Positions 17,025 through 26,914 of a DNA stretch of 64,000 nt are shown here, piece by piece. The notes under the pieces are model-generated. The model searched no databases, was not told the DNA's origin, and was given only the letters and a program-made list of their open reading frames with translations. This DNA is from Flavobacterium erciyesense (GTDB taxonomy: Bacteria > Bacteroidota > Bacteroidia > Flavobacteriales > Flavobacteriaceae). The translations under genes and the position numbers were made by a program. How positions within the stretch are numbered: position 1 is the stretch's first letter; each line of letters starts with the position of its first letter. The stretch lies in NCBI RefSeq assembly GCF_018069925.1, contig NZ_JAGPXB010000002.1, forward strand, positions 1-64,000. Direction: 5' to 3'.

Positions 17025-18659
17025 TTACTTTTCAATTTCGCGCATATTTTCCATTTTCTTATTCGCTAAGAAACCAGTAATATCTTCAAAGTGCTCTACC
17101 ACACGTTTGTTTCCAAATTCAAACACTTTAGTCGCCAATCCGTCAAGGAAATCACGATCGTGCGACACTAAAATCAAAGTACCATCAAAATCACGCAAGG
17201 CATCTTTGATAATGTCTTTGGTTTTCATGTCTAAGTGATTCGAAGGCTCATCCAGAATTAATAAATTCACTGGCTCAAGCAACAATTTAATCATCGCCAA
17301 ACGCGTTTTCTCACCACCAGAAAGTACTTTTACTTTTTTGGTAACATCATCACCATGAAACATGAACGCACCCAAAATATTTTTAATTTGAGTTCGTACG
17401 TCACCTACTGCAATGCCGTCAATTGTTTCAAAGATAGTAGCGTTTTCATCTAATAAAGCCGCTTGGTTTTGAGCAAAATAACCAATTTGTGCGTTGTGCC
17501 CAATTTCTACACTACCTGAATCAATACCAATTTCCTTCATGATGGCTTTGATCATGGTCGATTTACCTTCACCGTTTTTACCTACAAAGGCTACTTTTTG
17601 ACCTCTTTCGATTACCAAATTAGCATCTTTAAAAACCACATGATCGCCATAGGATTTCGACATTTCTTTTACAATCACAGGATATTGTCCCGAACGAGCT
17701 GCAGGCGGAAATTTCAAACGTAAGGCAGAAGTATCCACTTCGTCAACCTCTACAAGAACTAATTTTTCTAACATTTTAACTCGCGATTGAACGGCATCTG
17801 TCTTCGAGAAAGTACCACGGAATCTATCAATAAAAGCTTGATTATCTGCAATAAAACGTTGTTGCTCATCGTATGCTTTTTGCTGGTGAATACGACGGTC
17901 TTTGCGCAACTCTAAGTAATGAGTGTACTTTGCTTTATAATCATAAATACGCCCCATTGTTACTTCAATAGTACGGTTGGTAATATTATCTACAAAAGCT
18001 CTATCGTGCGAAATTACCACAACTGCTTTGGCTGAATTAATCAAAAAGTCTTCTAACCATTGAATACTTTCGATATCCATGTGGTTGGTAGGCTCATCTA
18101 GTAAAATTAAATCGGGTTTTCTCAAAAGAATTTTAGCCAACTCGATACGCATTCTCCAACCTCCTGAAAACTCAGAAGTTTGACGAGTAAAATCAGTACG
18201 CTCAAACCCTAAACCAGTTAGAATTTTTTCTACTTCAGCTTCATAATTTATCTCTTCGATAGCATAAAATTTCTCACTCAAATCAGAAACGCGTTCAATT
18301 AACTTCATGTACGCATCACTTTCATAATCCGTTCGAATGGTTAATTGTTCGTTGATTTCGTCAATTTCAGCTTTCATGGCAAAAACTTCCCCAAAAGCTT
18401 TTGAAGCTTCTTCAACCACAGTAGCACCATCAGTTGTTAGCAAATGCTGCGGCAAATAAGCCACGACAGCTTCTTTTGGCGCGGAGATATTTCCTGTTGA
18501 AGGTTTACTTTGCCCTGCAATAATTTTAAGTAAGGTAGATTTACCTGCGCCATTTTTACCCATAAGGGCGATTTTGTCATTTTCATTAATGGCAAAAGAA
18601 ACATCACTAAAAAGCGTTGTACCACCAAATTGCACTGAAATATCGTTTACTGTAATCAT
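17025..18659 (-). CDS. ABC-F family ATPase
   Basis: A 544-residue protein made of two ABC ATPase domains without membrane segments. Walker A motifs are GKNGAGKST (about 35) and GKNGEGKST (about 360); signatures are FSGGWRMR and LSGGEKTR; Walker B motifs are ILLDEPTNHMD and LILDEPSNHLD. The linker (about 230-310) is charged and carries the RGTFSKTDAVQSR segment of the P-site tRNA interaction motif. ABC-F proteins act on the ribosome as translation factors or in antibiotic protection. This one looks like the general housekeeping type. Confidence 0.94.
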   Translation of the reverse strand: MITVNDISVQFGGTTLFSDVSFAINENDKIALMGKNGAGKSTLLKIIAGQSKPSTGNISAPKEAVVAYLPQHLLTTDGATVVEEASKAFGEVFAMKAEIDEINEQLTIRTDYESDAYMKLIERVSDLSEKFYAIEEINYEAEVEKILTGLGFERTDFTRQTSEFSGGWRMRIELAKILLRKPDLILLDEPTNHMDIESIQWLEDFLINSAKAVVVISHDRAFVDNITNRTIEVTMGRIYDYKAKYTHYLELRKDRRIHQQKAYDEQQRFIADNQAFIDRFRGTFSKTDAVQSRVKMLEKLVLVEVDEVDTSALRLKFPPAARSGQYPVIVKEMSKSYGDHVVFKDANLVIERGQKVAFVGKNGEGKSTMIKAIMKEIGIDSGSVEIGHNAQIGYFAQNQAALLDENATIFETIDGIAVGDVRTQIKNILGAFMFHGDDVTKKVKVLSGGEKTRLAMIKLLLEPVNLLILDEPSNHLDMKTKDIIKDALRDFDGTLILVSHDRDFLDGLATKVFEFGNKRVVEHFEDITGFLANKKMENMREIEK

Positions 18660-18731
18660 TATTTGAGTTTAAAGTTTTATGTTCAAAAGTGTAAAGGATT
18701 CCATATTTTATGAAACCGTTTTTTGAAGGTG

Positions 18732-18761
18732 CAAAGATAGATTAAATAAGGAATTGAGCAA
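18732..18761 (-). promoter_or_regulatory. ABC-F gene promoter
   Basis: On the minus strand TTG (18761-18759), 19-base spacer, TATCTTTG (18739-18732): full Bacteroidota consensus, giving a leader of about 65 bases. Confidence 0.75.
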
Positions 18762-18786
18762 TTATTAATTTTTTATACCAAAAACT

Positions 18787-18834
18787 AAAAACCGCTAATT
18801 CACGAATTTAAAATTTGCGAATTAGCGGTTTTTT
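18787..18834 (-). terminator. Terminator of the GlmU-like gene
   Basis: A long inverted repeat, AAAACCGCTAATTC on one side and GAATTAGCGGTTTT on the other with a mostly paired inner part, is followed on the minus strand by a T-rich run. It lies about 35 bases past the stop codon at 18867. Confidence 0.8.
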
Positions 18835-18866
18835 AATGGCTTTTTATTTTTTTAAACAAGAAGCAT

Positions 18867-20042
18867 TTATTCTTTTCTCCACTTTTTAGTTTCCTCAAAA
18901 ACGTGTTCTAAAATAGCTGCTTCACGCTCGTCAAACTCCATATTACGGCGACTCATTACCAATCGTGCTGTTTCGAAAGCTTTTTTAGTGATATAAGTTG
19001 TAAAACCAGACGCTCCACCCCAAGAAAAACTTGGCACAAAATTGCGAGGAAAACCGCTTCCAAAGATATTAGCGCTCACTCCCACTACTGTTCCTGTATT
19101 GAACATCGTATTGATACCGCATTTACTGTGATCGCCCATCATCAAACCACAAAATTGCAGTCCAGTTTTAGCAAATCCTTCGGTTTCATAACTCCATAAT
19201 TTTACCTCTTCGTAGTTGTTTTTAAGATTCGAATTGTTACTATCTGCACCAATATTACACCATTCGCCAAGAACTGAATTTCCCAAAAACCCATCATGAC
19301 CTTTGTTTGAATACCCGAACAAAACCGAATTATTTACCTCCCCACCCACACGGGAATGCGGACCAACGGTGGTTGCACCATAAATTTTGGTAGCTAATTT
19401 TACTTGCGCATGATCGCACAAGGCAAAAGGACCTCTGATCACGGAACCTTCCATAATCTCAGCATCTTTTCCAATATATATAGGTCCCGTAGCAGCATTT
19501 AAAGTAACATATTCGAGTTTAGCGCCTTCTTCTATAAAAATGTTTTCAGGTGCAATCACATTTACACTTTTAGGAATAGGTTGTGACGTTCTGTCTTCTG
19601 TAAGTAATTCAAAATCAGCACGAATTGCAGCATCATTTTTAGCAAAAATATCCCAAGTATGTTGTACTGTTAAGCAGTCATCATTGTAATCGATAATTTC
19701 GTAAGAGTCAAAATCTACTTCTTCTTGCTCGTCATTGGTATAAAAAGCAATTACTTCATCGCCTTTAAAAACAGCTTGATTCGGCTCTAAATTACTCACT
19801 ATTTCCGCCAAAACCGGATTAGGAAGAAACGAGGCGTTGATCATTACATTCTCTTCTAATTCAACCATTGGAAATTTCTCCGACAGATATTCTTCTGTTA
19901 AAGTAGTTGTGGTTGAACCTAGGTAAAGTTCCCATTTTTGACGAATAGTCAAAATTCCGATTAAAATATCAGCAACAGGGCGTGTAAATGTAAAAGGCAA
20001 AAGTGCATTTCTGGCAGGTCCGTCAAAAAGTATGTAATTCAT
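18867..20042 (-). CDS. Bacteroidota-type GlmU-like sugar nucleotidyltransferase
   Basis: A 391-residue protein beginning MNYILFDGPARNALLPFT with TRPVADILIGILTIRQKW, typical of the alternative Bacteroidota GlmU family (UDP-N-acetylglucosamine diphosphorylase / glucosamine-1-phosphate N-acetyltransferase). The C-terminal half has left-handed beta-helix hexapeptide-like repeats (about 185-340), such as GKDAEIMEGSVIRGPFALC. It probably makes UDP-GlcNAc for peptidoglycan and envelope glycans. A possible -7 element TAACTTTG lies at 20079-20072 on the minus strand, with no well-spaced -33 partner. Confidence 0.88.
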   Translation of the reverse strand: MNYILFDGPARNALLPFTFTRPVADILIGILTIRQKWELYLGSTTTTLTEEYLSEKFPMVELEENVMINASFLPNPVLAEIVSNLEPNQAVFKGDEVIAFYTNDEQEEVDFDSYEIIDYNDDCLTVQHTWDIFAKNDAAIRADFELLTEDRTSQPIPKSVNVIAPENIFIEEGAKLEYVTLNAATGPIYIGKDAEIMEGSVIRGPFALCDHAQVKLATKIYGATTVGPHSRVGGEVNNSVLFGYSNKGHDGFLGNSVLGEWCNIGADSNNSNLKNNYEEVKLWSYETEGFAKTGLQFCGLMMGDHSKCGINTMFNTGTVVGVSANIFGSGFPRNFVPSFSWGGASGFTTYITKKAFETARLVMSRRNMEFDEREAAILEHVFEETKKWRKE

Positions 20043-20232
20043 GGTGTAGCGTTTCAGATGTTATGAAGGCTCAAAGTTACAAAGTTTTAAATAGCAATAA
20101 AAATAAAAGGTCAACGAAGGAATTGTCTGTAAACTGGTAATATTATTTAAACCATTAAGATATTAAGGTAATTTAGCTTTTAAAAAAATAAAAGTATTAA
20201 GCACTAATTTATAACGCGAACTTGATATCAAA

Positions 20233-20262
20233 TAAAAAGCCCCGCAAATTGCGAGGCTTTTG
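20233..20262 (-). terminator. Terminator of rpmE2
   Basis: On the minus strand AAAAGCCTCGC pairs with GCGGGGCTTTTT around AATTT (one wobble pair), followed by T-rich sequence. It starts about 20 bases after the rpmE2 stop. Confidence 0.85.
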
Positions 20263-20282
20263 TATGATGTAAACAGTTAAAA

Positions 20283-20534
20283 TTATTTAACGTGTTTCGC
20301 GTATTTAGTTTTGAACTTGTCAATACGTCCTGCAGTATCGATAAGTTTAGATTTACCTGTGTAAAAAGGGTGAGAAGTTCTAGAGATCTCCATTTTTACA
20401 ACTGGGTATTCAACACCGTCAACTGTAATTGTTTCTTTTGCATCTGCAGTAGATTTAGTGATAAAAACTTCGTCATTTGACATGTCTTTAAATGCAACTA
20501 ATCTGTAATTTTCTGGGTGAATTCCTTTTTTCAT
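20283..20534 (-). CDS. rpmE2: 50S ribosomal protein L31 type B
   Basis: An 83-residue L31 of the longer type B form: [19 protein letters not shown] at the start and [20 protein letters not shown] in the second half. The CxxC zinc motifs of type A L31 are absent, marking it as the zinc-independent form. In bacteria with both forms the type B gene is often zinc-regulated; no Zur-like site is recognised here. It has its own promoter and terminator. Confidence 0.96.
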   Translation of the reverse strand: MKKGIHPENYRLVAFKDMSNDEVFITKSTADAKETITVDGVEYPVVKMEISRTSHPFYTGKSKLIDTAGRIDKFKTKYAKHVK

Positions 20535-20646
20535 CTTGTAAATCTTTTTTTATTGATTGGTTAGTCCTTGTTTTGCAGCTTTTTTAAATACAAAAAAGGT
20601 ATAAACGCCAACTAACTTTTTGTTTAACACTATTATTTTGAGTGTG

Positions 20647-20675
20647 CAAATTTACAATTAATTTTCAATAAACAA
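20647..20675 (-). promoter_or_regulatory. rpmE2 promoter
   Basis: On the minus strand TTG (20675-20673), 18-base spacer, TAAATTTG (20654-20647). The leader to the ATG at 20534 is about 105 bases, long enough to hold regulatory structure. Confidence 0.7.
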
Positions 20676-20776
20676 ATCTTTGATTCACTTTTTTTACGCA
20701 ATTCCAAAAAACGTTTTTTAGCGCTGTATGTATTGGGAATTGTTATCTTTGTGGATTAATTTTAAAACTAGCAAAA

Positions 20777-21307
20777 ATGACTAACGAAATTGTTAAAAAG
20801 AACGGAATTACATTTGGAGTTGCAATTGGAATTGTTTCTTCATTAATTACTGCACTAATCTATGCTATTGACTTGAATTTGTTTACCGAATGGTGGATAG
20901 GAGTACTCAGCATTTTAACATATTTAGTTTTAGGAATTGTTTTGTTGGTTCGAACAAAAAAAGAATTAAATGGCGTTTTTACTTTTAAGCAAGCCTTTAC
21001 GACTTATTTTATTGCCATCGTAGTTGGAATTTTAATATCTGTCCTATTTAATATCCTGTTATTTAATGTAATTGATCCATCTGCTAAGGAGGCCGTTAAT
21101 GAATTGATCATTAAATACACGATGAATATGATGCAAAAATTTGGTGCTCCAGCATCAGCAATTAATGAAGCTATTGCTAAAATGAGAGAAAACGATCCGT
21201 ACTCGCCTATTGAATTATTGAAGGGATCCCTTTTCAGTATTGGTTTTAGCTCACTATTTGGTTTATTATTAGCCGCTATTTTCAAAAGCAAATCTACACA
21301 AGAATAA
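20777..21307 (+). CDS. DUF4199 family membrane protein
   Basis: A 176-residue protein with four probable membrane helices (about 13-30, 38-58, 77-98 and 150-168), fitting the DUF4199 family common in Bacteroidota and often encoded just before a glycosyltransferase, as here. The loop between helices 3 and 4 carries KYTMNMMQKFGAPASAINEA. TATCTTTG at 20744-20751 is a good -7 element. Six bases separate it from the glycosyltransferase gene. The role is unknown, perhaps a helper in polyprenol-linked sugar transfer (inference). Confidence 0.88.
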   Translation: MTNEIVKKNGITFGVAIGIVSSLITALIYAIDLNLFTEWWIGVLSILTYLVLGIVLLVRTKKELNGVFTFKQAFTTYFIAIVVGILISVLFNILLFNVIDPSAKEAVNELIIKYTMNMMQKFGAPASAINEAIAKMRENDPYSPIELLKGSLFSIGFSSLFGLLLAAIFKSKSTQE

Positions 21308-21313
21308 AAATTA

Positions 21314-22270
21314 ATGAATTTATCTATACTAATTCCGCTTTTAAACGAAGAGGAATCCCTGCACGAACTCTACACTTGGATTATCAAAGTGGTTCAATCT
21401 CATAATTATTCGTATGAAATCATTTTTTTAGATGATGGAAGTACCGATAATTCTTGGGGATTAATTGAAGGCTTTTCAAAAGAAAACCCTCATGTAAAAG
21501 GTGTTCGTTTTATGAAAAACTTTGGAAAATCGCAGGCCTTGCACGCCGGATTTGCAAAAGCACAAGGAGACGTTATTATTACCATGGATGCTGATTTACA
21601 AGACAGCCCTGAGGAAATTCCGGGATTATATGACATGATTACCAATGGGAAATACGATTTGGTTTCGGGTTGGAAAAAGAAACGCTATGACTCTGTTGTG
21701 GCTAAGAATTTACCTTCGAAACTATTTAATTGGGCGGCTCGAAAAACATCTGGAGTTGAATTAAATGATTTCAATTGCGGCTTGAAAGCGTACAAAAATA
21801 TTGTTGTTAAGAATATCGAAGTTTCTGGCGAAATGCACCGTTATATCCCGGTATTGGCTAAGAATGCTGGTTTTGGTAAAATTGGTGAAAAAGTAGTACA
21901 ACATCAAGCCCGAAAATATGGTGAAACCAAATTTGGGATGGAACGTTTTATTAACGGATTCTTAGATTTAATTACCATTTGGTTTTTGTCTCGCTTTGGC
22001 AAAAGACCCATGCACCTTTTTGGCGCGATGGGATCTTTGATGTTTATCATAGGGTTTATGCTTGTAGGATATATTGGGTTTTCGAAATTATATTACATGT
22101 ATAACGACATGCGTTATAGCTTGGTGACCAACAATCCTTGGTTTTATATTGCTTTGACTACGATGGTTTTGGGAACACAATTATTTCTAGCCGGATTTCT
22201 TGGTGAAATCATTTTGAGAACAAAAAATAATGAAGAACGTTATAAGATTGCTAGTAGTGTAAACTTGTAG
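21314..22270 (+). CDS. Family 2 glycosyltransferase, polyprenol-phosphate type
   Basis: A 318-residue GT2 enzyme with an N-terminal GT-A catalytic domain: LDDGSTDNSW (about 36), MDADLQDSPEE (about 93; the DxD-like metal site) and HQARKYGETKFGMERF. Two C-terminal membrane helices (about 235-258 and 275-298) match GtrB/DPM1-like enzymes that load a sugar onto polyprenyl phosphate. It probably shares a transcript with the DUF4199 gene. The sugar is not predictable. Confidence 0.93.
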   Translation: MNLSILIPLLNEEESLHELYTWIIKVVQSHNYSYEIIFLDDGSTDNSWGLIEGFSKENPHVKGVRFMKNFGKSQALHAGFAKAQGDVIITMDADLQDSPEEIPGLYDMITNGKYDLVSGWKKKRYDSVVAKNLPSKLFNWAARKTSGVELNDFNCGLKAYKNIVVKNIEVSGEMHRYIPVLAKNAGFGKIGEKVVQHQARKYGETKFGMERFINGFLDLITIWFLSRFGKRPMHLFGAMGSLMFIIGFMLVGYIGFSKLYYMYNDMRYSLVTNNPWFYIALTTMVLGTQLFLAGFLGEIILRTKNNEERYKIASSVNL

Positions 22271-22290
22271 TTTAAAAAAAAACGATATAC

Positions 22291-22384
22291 AGCGGGACAA
22301 ACCCTAGCCCTGATAGCAGTGGAAATCCTTTTATGTGCCGCGGCGAATAAAAGATTGCAACGAATAGCAGGAAATAGCTCCTAG
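22291..22384 (+). repeat. Structured GC-rich intergenic element of Flavobacteria type
   Basis: A compact GC-rich block in AT-rich surroundings. AATCCTTTTAT (about 22324-22333) pairs with ATAAAAGATT (about 22347-22356) beneath a loop containing the palindrome GCCGCGGC. The flanks CCTAGCCCTGATAGC and GATAGC-like AATAGCAGGAAATAGCTCCTAG look conserved and partly complementary. From memory this closely resembles an intergenic element seen many times in Flavobacteriaceae genomes, possibly the Rfam Flavo-1 motif; that identity is unverified. Confidence 0.6.
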
Positions 22385-22405
22385 AAAAAATAAAAAACAC
22401 ATCAA

Positions 22406-24133
22406 ATGGAAATTAAACAAAACATTTTAGATGCGGTCAATGAATGGTTGACACCAACGTTTGATCAAGCCACGCAAGAGGCAATTACAGAATTGATGAC
22501 CTCATCACCAAAGGATTTAGAGGAAAGTTTCTATAAGAATTTAGAATTTGGAACTGGCGGAATGCGCGGTATCATGGGCGTGGGAAACAACCGAATCAAT
22601 AAATATACGTTAGGAAAAAGCACGCAAGGATTATCTGATTACTTGAAAACTGCTTTCCCGAACCAACCATTAAAAGCGGTTATTGCTTATGATTGCCGTC
22701 ATGACAGTGATACGCTGGCAAAAGTTGTTGCTGATGTTTTTTCGGCTAATAGTATTGAAGTGTACTTGTTTTCTGAATTACGCCCAACACCAGAATTATC
22801 TTTTGCAGTGAAGCATTTGGGATGCCAATGTGGAATTGTACTTACTGCATCGCACAACCCACCTGAATACAACGGGTATAAAGTGTATTGGCAAGATGGT
22901 GGACAAATTGTACCACCAGAAGACAAAGGAATTATTGAGGTAATTGAAAACTTGACTTACAATCAAATCAAATTTACAGCAGATGAAGCTTTGATTCATT
23001 ACGTAGATACTGAAATTGATGCTGCTTTTATAAAATCAACTATTGAGAATGCTAGTTTTGGTACTTCGGCTGAGGCCAAAAAAGGCTTGAATATTGTATT
23101 TACTTCTTTACACGGTACTTCGATAAAACTTGTTCCTGATACCTTAGCGCAAGCGGGTTACACACAAGTACATATTGTAGAGGAGCAACGCGTGCCAAAT
23201 GGTGATTTCCCAACAGTAAAATCGCCAAATCCTGAAGAGCCTGAAGCTTTGACGATGGCACTTGCTTTGGCAGATAAAACTAATGCCGATATTGTTGTGG
23301 GTACTGATCCAGATTGTGACAGATTGGGAGTTGCAGTGCGCAATAACGAGGGTAAAATGGTGTTGTTGAACGGAAATCAAACAATGGTTTTGATGACCGC
23401 GTTCTTGCTTGAGCAATGGAAAAAAGCTGGCAAAATTAACGACAAACAATTTATTGGCTCTACGATTGTATCAACTCCTATGATGATGGAACTGGCTACT
23501 AATTATGGCATAGAATGCAAAGTTGGTTTGACTGGTTTTAAATGGATTGCCAAAATGATCAAAGACTTCCCAGAACAAGAGTTTATTGGTGGTGGCGAAG
23601 AAAGTTTTGGTTACATGGTGGGCGATGCTGTACGCGATAAAGACGCAGTTGCAGCAACACTTTTGGTTTGCGAAATGGCAGCTCAAGCCAAAGCCCTTGG
23701 AAGTACTGTGTACCAAGAACTAGTTAAATTATATGTAGACAACGGTTTTTATAAAGAACACTTGGTATCAATTACTAAAAAAGGAATGGAAGGTTTGCAA
23801 GAAATCACACAAATGATGATTGACTTACGTGAAAATCCTTTGAAAGAAATCAATGGCGAAAGAGTGATTATGGTGGAAGATTACCAATCAAGTACGGCTA
23901 AAAACTTGTTGGATGGCACTGAATCAGCCATGACGATTCCAAAATCGAATGTATTGATTTACTATACCGAAGACGGTTCTAAAATATGTGCTCGCCCAAG
24001 TGGTACCGAACCAAAGATTAAATTTTATATCAGTGTAAATACTACACTCGAGGCTATTGAAGATTTTGAGGAAGTAGAAGCAATTCTGGACCAAAAAATC
24101 GCCAACATTATTACTGCAATGCAATTGAACTAA
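22406..24133 (+). CDS. Phosphosugar mutase (phosphoglucomutase/phosphomannomutase)
   Basis: A 575-residue alpha-D-phosphohexomutase. Visible are the phosphoserine loop [16 protein letters not shown] (about 148), the metal loop [11 protein letters not shown] (about 300), the sugar-binding GGGEESFGY (about 395) and the phosphate-binding [12 protein letters not shown] near the C-terminus. It interconverts hexose 1- and 6-phosphates for glycan precursors. Its stop overlaps the next start by one base (TAATG), so the exporter gene is co-translated. Confidence 0.94.
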   Translation: MEIKQNILDAVNEWLTPTFDQATQEAITELMTSSPKDLEESFYKNLEFGTGGMRGIMGVGNNRINKYTLGKSTQGLSDYLKTAFPNQPLKAVIAYDCRHDSDTLAKVVADVFSANSIEVYLFSELRPTPELSFAVKHLGCQCGIVLTASHNPPEYNGYKVYWQDGGQIVPPEDKGIIEVIENLTYNQIKFTADEALIHYVDTEIDAAFIKSTIENASFGTSAEAKKGLNIVFTSLHGTSIKLVPDTLAQAGYTQVHIVEEQRVPNGDFPTVKSPNPEEPEALTMALALADKTNADIVVGTDPDCDRLGVAVRNNEGKMVLLNGNQTMVLMTAFLLEQWKKAGKINDKQFIGSTIVSTPMMMELATNYGIECKVGLTGFKWIAKMIKDFPEQEFIGGGEESFGYMVGDAVRDKDAVAATLLVCEMAAQAKALGSTVYQELVKLYVDNGFYKEHLVSITKKGMEGLQEITQMMIDLRENPLKEINGERVIMVEDYQSSTAKNLLDGTESAMTIPKSNVLIYYTEDGSKICARPSGTEPKIKFYISVNTTLEAIEDFEEVEAILDQKIANIITAMQLN

Positions 24134-25962
24134 TGGATCAAAACATAAAAAAATTAATACCCTTTACAAAACCTTATCAATCACATATTGTATGGAATAT
24201 TGTATACAACATTTTGTATGCTTTGTTTAGTACAATATCTATGTTGACTTTGTTTCCTGTTTTACAGGTGCTTTTTGGAAAAACTGAGAAAGTTTACAAA
24301 GAGCCCGTTTACACTGGAATAGGCAACTTGAAAGATTTTGTAACAGAATACATTAACTTTAAAATTTCTTCTTTATCAGATAATGAAAGTACTGAAGTAG
24401 TACTATTGTTTGTGGTAGCCATGGTCATCACTACATTTTTCATTAAAAACTTATTCAACTACTTGGCTTCTTATCACATCATGCACTTAAAAAACGGTGT
24501 ATTGAAGGATTTAAGAAGATCGATGTATGCCAAAATCATTGAATTACCTATCTCCTATTATTCTGAAAAAAGAAAAGGCGATATGATGGCGCGCATGCTA
24601 GGTGATGTAAACGAAGTTCAAAACTCTTTTTTCTCCATTTTAGAATTGGTAGTAAAAGAACCTTTGACTATTGTATTTGCATTAGGAATGATGTTTGCCA
24701 TAAGTACCAAATTGACATTATTTGTGCTTATTTTCATGCCTATTTCGGGTTATATCATTTCTAAATTGGCTAAAAATTTAAGAAGCCAATCCAGAGAAGC
24801 ACAAAAAGAAAGCGGCTCTTTAATTTCTGTAGTTGAAGAAACTTTAGGCGGTTTAAAAGTCATTAAAAGTTATAATGCTGAACCTTCATTTAAAGGTACC
24901 TTTAACGCGTCTGTAACAAGATTATTGAACTTAACCAACAGCATCGGAAGTCGTAACAACTTGGCTACACCATTGAGCGAATTTCTTGGAGTAACGACGA
25001 TTGCTATTTTACTTTTTTACGGAGGAATTTTAGTTTTGAATGACAAAACGCTTGACGGCGCTTCGTTTATTGTGTATTTAACATTAGCTTTCAATATTTT
25101 AACTCCTGCAAAAGCCATTTCAAAAGCAACTTATTCTGTTAAAAACGGATTGGCTGCTGCTGAACGTGTTTTTGAGGTTTTAGATGTAGAAAACGAAATC
25201 ACTTCAAAAGTAAATGCTGTTCAAAAAGACGCATTTGAATCGGATATCACCATTTCAAACATCAACTTTAAATACGAAGACGAAAAAGTGTTAAAGAACT
25301 TTTCGTTGCAAGTAAAAAAAGGACAAACAGTAGCACTCGTAGGACAATCTGGAAGTGGTAAAAGTACTATTGCCAATTTACTAACTCGTTTTTATGATGT
25401 AAACGAAGGCACGATTTCAATTGATGGAGTAGATATCAAAGATCTCGATTTGCAATCACTTCGTGGTTTAATGGGATTGGTAACCCAAGACAGTATTTTA
25501 TTTAATGATACCATCAAAGCAAATATTTCATTGGGAAAACCAAATGCTACCGATGAAGAAATCATTGAAGCCTTGAAAATTGCCAATGCCTTTGAGTTTG
25601 TACAAGACTTACCAAAAGGAATTCACACGAACATTGGCGACAGCGGAAATAAATTATCTGGAGGACAAAAACAACGTTTGTCTATCGCTCGTGCGGTTTT
25701 GAAAAATCCACCGATCATGATTTTGGATGAAGCAACCTCAGCATTAGATACCGAAAGCGAAAAATTTGTGCAAGTAGCGCTCGAGAACATGATGCAAAAC
25801 AGAACTTCAATTGTTATTGCGCACAGATTATCCACCATTCAAAAAGCAGATGTCATTGTCGTGATGCAAAAAGGAAAAATTGTCGAGCAAGGAAACCACG
25901 AAGAATTGATTGCACTGCAAGGCGTTTACAATAAACTGGTGAGTTTGCAATCGCTTGAGTAA
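24133..25962 (+). CDS. ABC exporter, MsbA-like permease-ATPase
   Basis: A 609-residue half-transporter with an N-terminal six-helix exporter domain (about 15-330) and a C-terminal ATPase: Walker A GQSGSGKST, Q-loop VTQDS, signature LSGGQKQRLSIARA, Walker B IMILDEATSALD and the switch histidine in IAHRLSTI. The first periplasmic segment is longer than usual. Family members flip lipids or lipid-linked glycans; the mutase and glycosyltransferase next door fit an envelope role, but the substrate is inferred. Confidence 0.92.
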   Translation: MDQNIKKLIPFTKPYQSHIVWNIVYNILYALFSTISMLTLFPVLQVLFGKTEKVYKEPVYTGIGNLKDFVTEYINFKISSLSDNESTEVVLLFVVAMVITTFFIKNLFNYLASYHIMHLKNGVLKDLRRSMYAKIIELPISYYSEKRKGDMMARMLGDVNEVQNSFFSILELVVKEPLTIVFALGMMFAISTKLTLFVLIFMPISGYIISKLAKNLRSQSREAQKESGSLISVVEETLGGLKVIKSYNAEPSFKGTFNASVTRLLNLTNSIGSRNNLATPLSEFLGVTTIAILLFYGGILVLNDKTLDGASFIVYLTLAFNILTPAKAISKATYSVKNGLAAAERVFEVLDVENEITSKVNAVQKDAFESDITISNINFKYEDEKVLKNFSLQVKKGQTVALVGQSGSGKSTIANLLTRFYDVNEGTISIDGVDIKDLDLQSLRGLMGLVTQDSILFNDTIKANISLGKPNATDEEIIEALKIANAFEFVQDLPKGIHTNIGDSGNKLSGGQKQRLSIARAVLKNPPIMILDEATSALDTESEKFVQVALENMMQNRTSIVIAHRLSTIQKADVIVVMQKGKIVEQGNHEELIALQGVYNKLVSLQSLE

Positions 25963-26013
25963 TTAAAATTGACAACTCAGCAATGAAGTAAGACATTTCA
26001 GTATATATTTTTT

Positions 26014-26055
26014 AAAGGTTACGTAAGATAGCAATATATTTACGTAACCTTTTTA
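26014..26055 (+). terminator. Terminator after the ABC exporter gene
   Basis: AAAGGTTACGTAA and TTACGTAACCTTTTT form a 13-bp stem around a 13-base loop and end in a T tract, about 50 bases past the stop at 25962. Confidence 0.85.
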
Positions 26056-26072
26056 ATTTAAAACAATCTGTT

Positions 26073-26720
26073 ATGCTATTCAAAACTGTTTTAATACTTC
26101 ACATTCTTTCTGGATTTACAGGTTTACTACTTGGTACCGTTGTTTTAATTCGCAAAAAAGGCGACCGACTTCATAAAAAAATTGGCTTGATTTTTACAAT
26201 AGCTATGGTCAGCACCGGATTGTGTGCTTTTTACTTATCGTACGTACATCCTAATTTATTTCTATTCATCGTAGGTGTTTTTACAATTTACTTGACCATT
26301 TCGGGCTTTAGAATGATACAATTAAAAAAAGCCCATTTGGGTCAGAAACCGCAACTTGGTGATGCGTTGTTAACAATTGCCATGTTAATCTGCTCAGTCA
26401 TTTTCTATTACATTGGAATTCGTTATATACTAGCTAAACAAGTTTTTGGTATTGTATTTCTATTATTTGGAACTGCTAGTTTACGATTGTGTTATACTGA
26501 ATACAAAGCCTATACTGGCAAAGTTACTGATGCTTTATACGGTTTAAAAAATCATATTGGCCGCATGACAGGCGCTTATATCGCAGCTTTTACAGCTTTT
26601 ATCGTGGTCAACAATACTTTTTTACCAGATGTTATAGCTTGGAGTTTACCCGGAATTATAGGCGGTTTTTTTATTTCAAGATCGATTCAAAAATTAAAAT
26701 CAAGCACAAAAAATATCTAG
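26073..26720 (+). CDS. DUF2306-like multipass membrane protein
   Basis: A 215-residue protein with about seven hydrophobic helices. A histidine in the first helix (LHILSGF) and the basic loop RKKGDRLHKKIG before helix 2 resemble DUF2306 and related haem-binding-like membrane families; a third histidine in KNHIGRM precedes the late helices. The function is unknown. It starts directly after the exporter terminator and has no obvious partner. Confidence 0.75.
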   Translation: MLFKTVLILHILSGFTGLLLGTVVLIRKKGDRLHKKIGLIFTIAMVSTGLCAFYLSYVHPNLFLFIVGVFTIYLTISGFRMIQLKKAHLGQKPQLGDALLTIAMLICSVIFYYIGIRYILAKQVFGIVFLLFGTASLRLCYTEYKAYTGKVTDALYGLKNHIGRMTGAYIAAFTAFIVVNNTFLPDVIAWSLPGIIGGFFISRSIQKLKSSTKNI

Positions 26721-26914
26721 TTTTGGAAAGAATTTTAACAGCAATACTTTTCTTGAATATTTCATTTTCAAATTATGTTCACATCACAATAATAGATAGA
26801 TTCAACTAATCTTAGCAAATAGCAAAAAAATAACGTTGAAAAAACAAGTTCTTAAATCATAAGTAAAAAAAATTGGTGAACTTTACACAAAAGCACTTCC
26901 TATAAATTGTAGCT

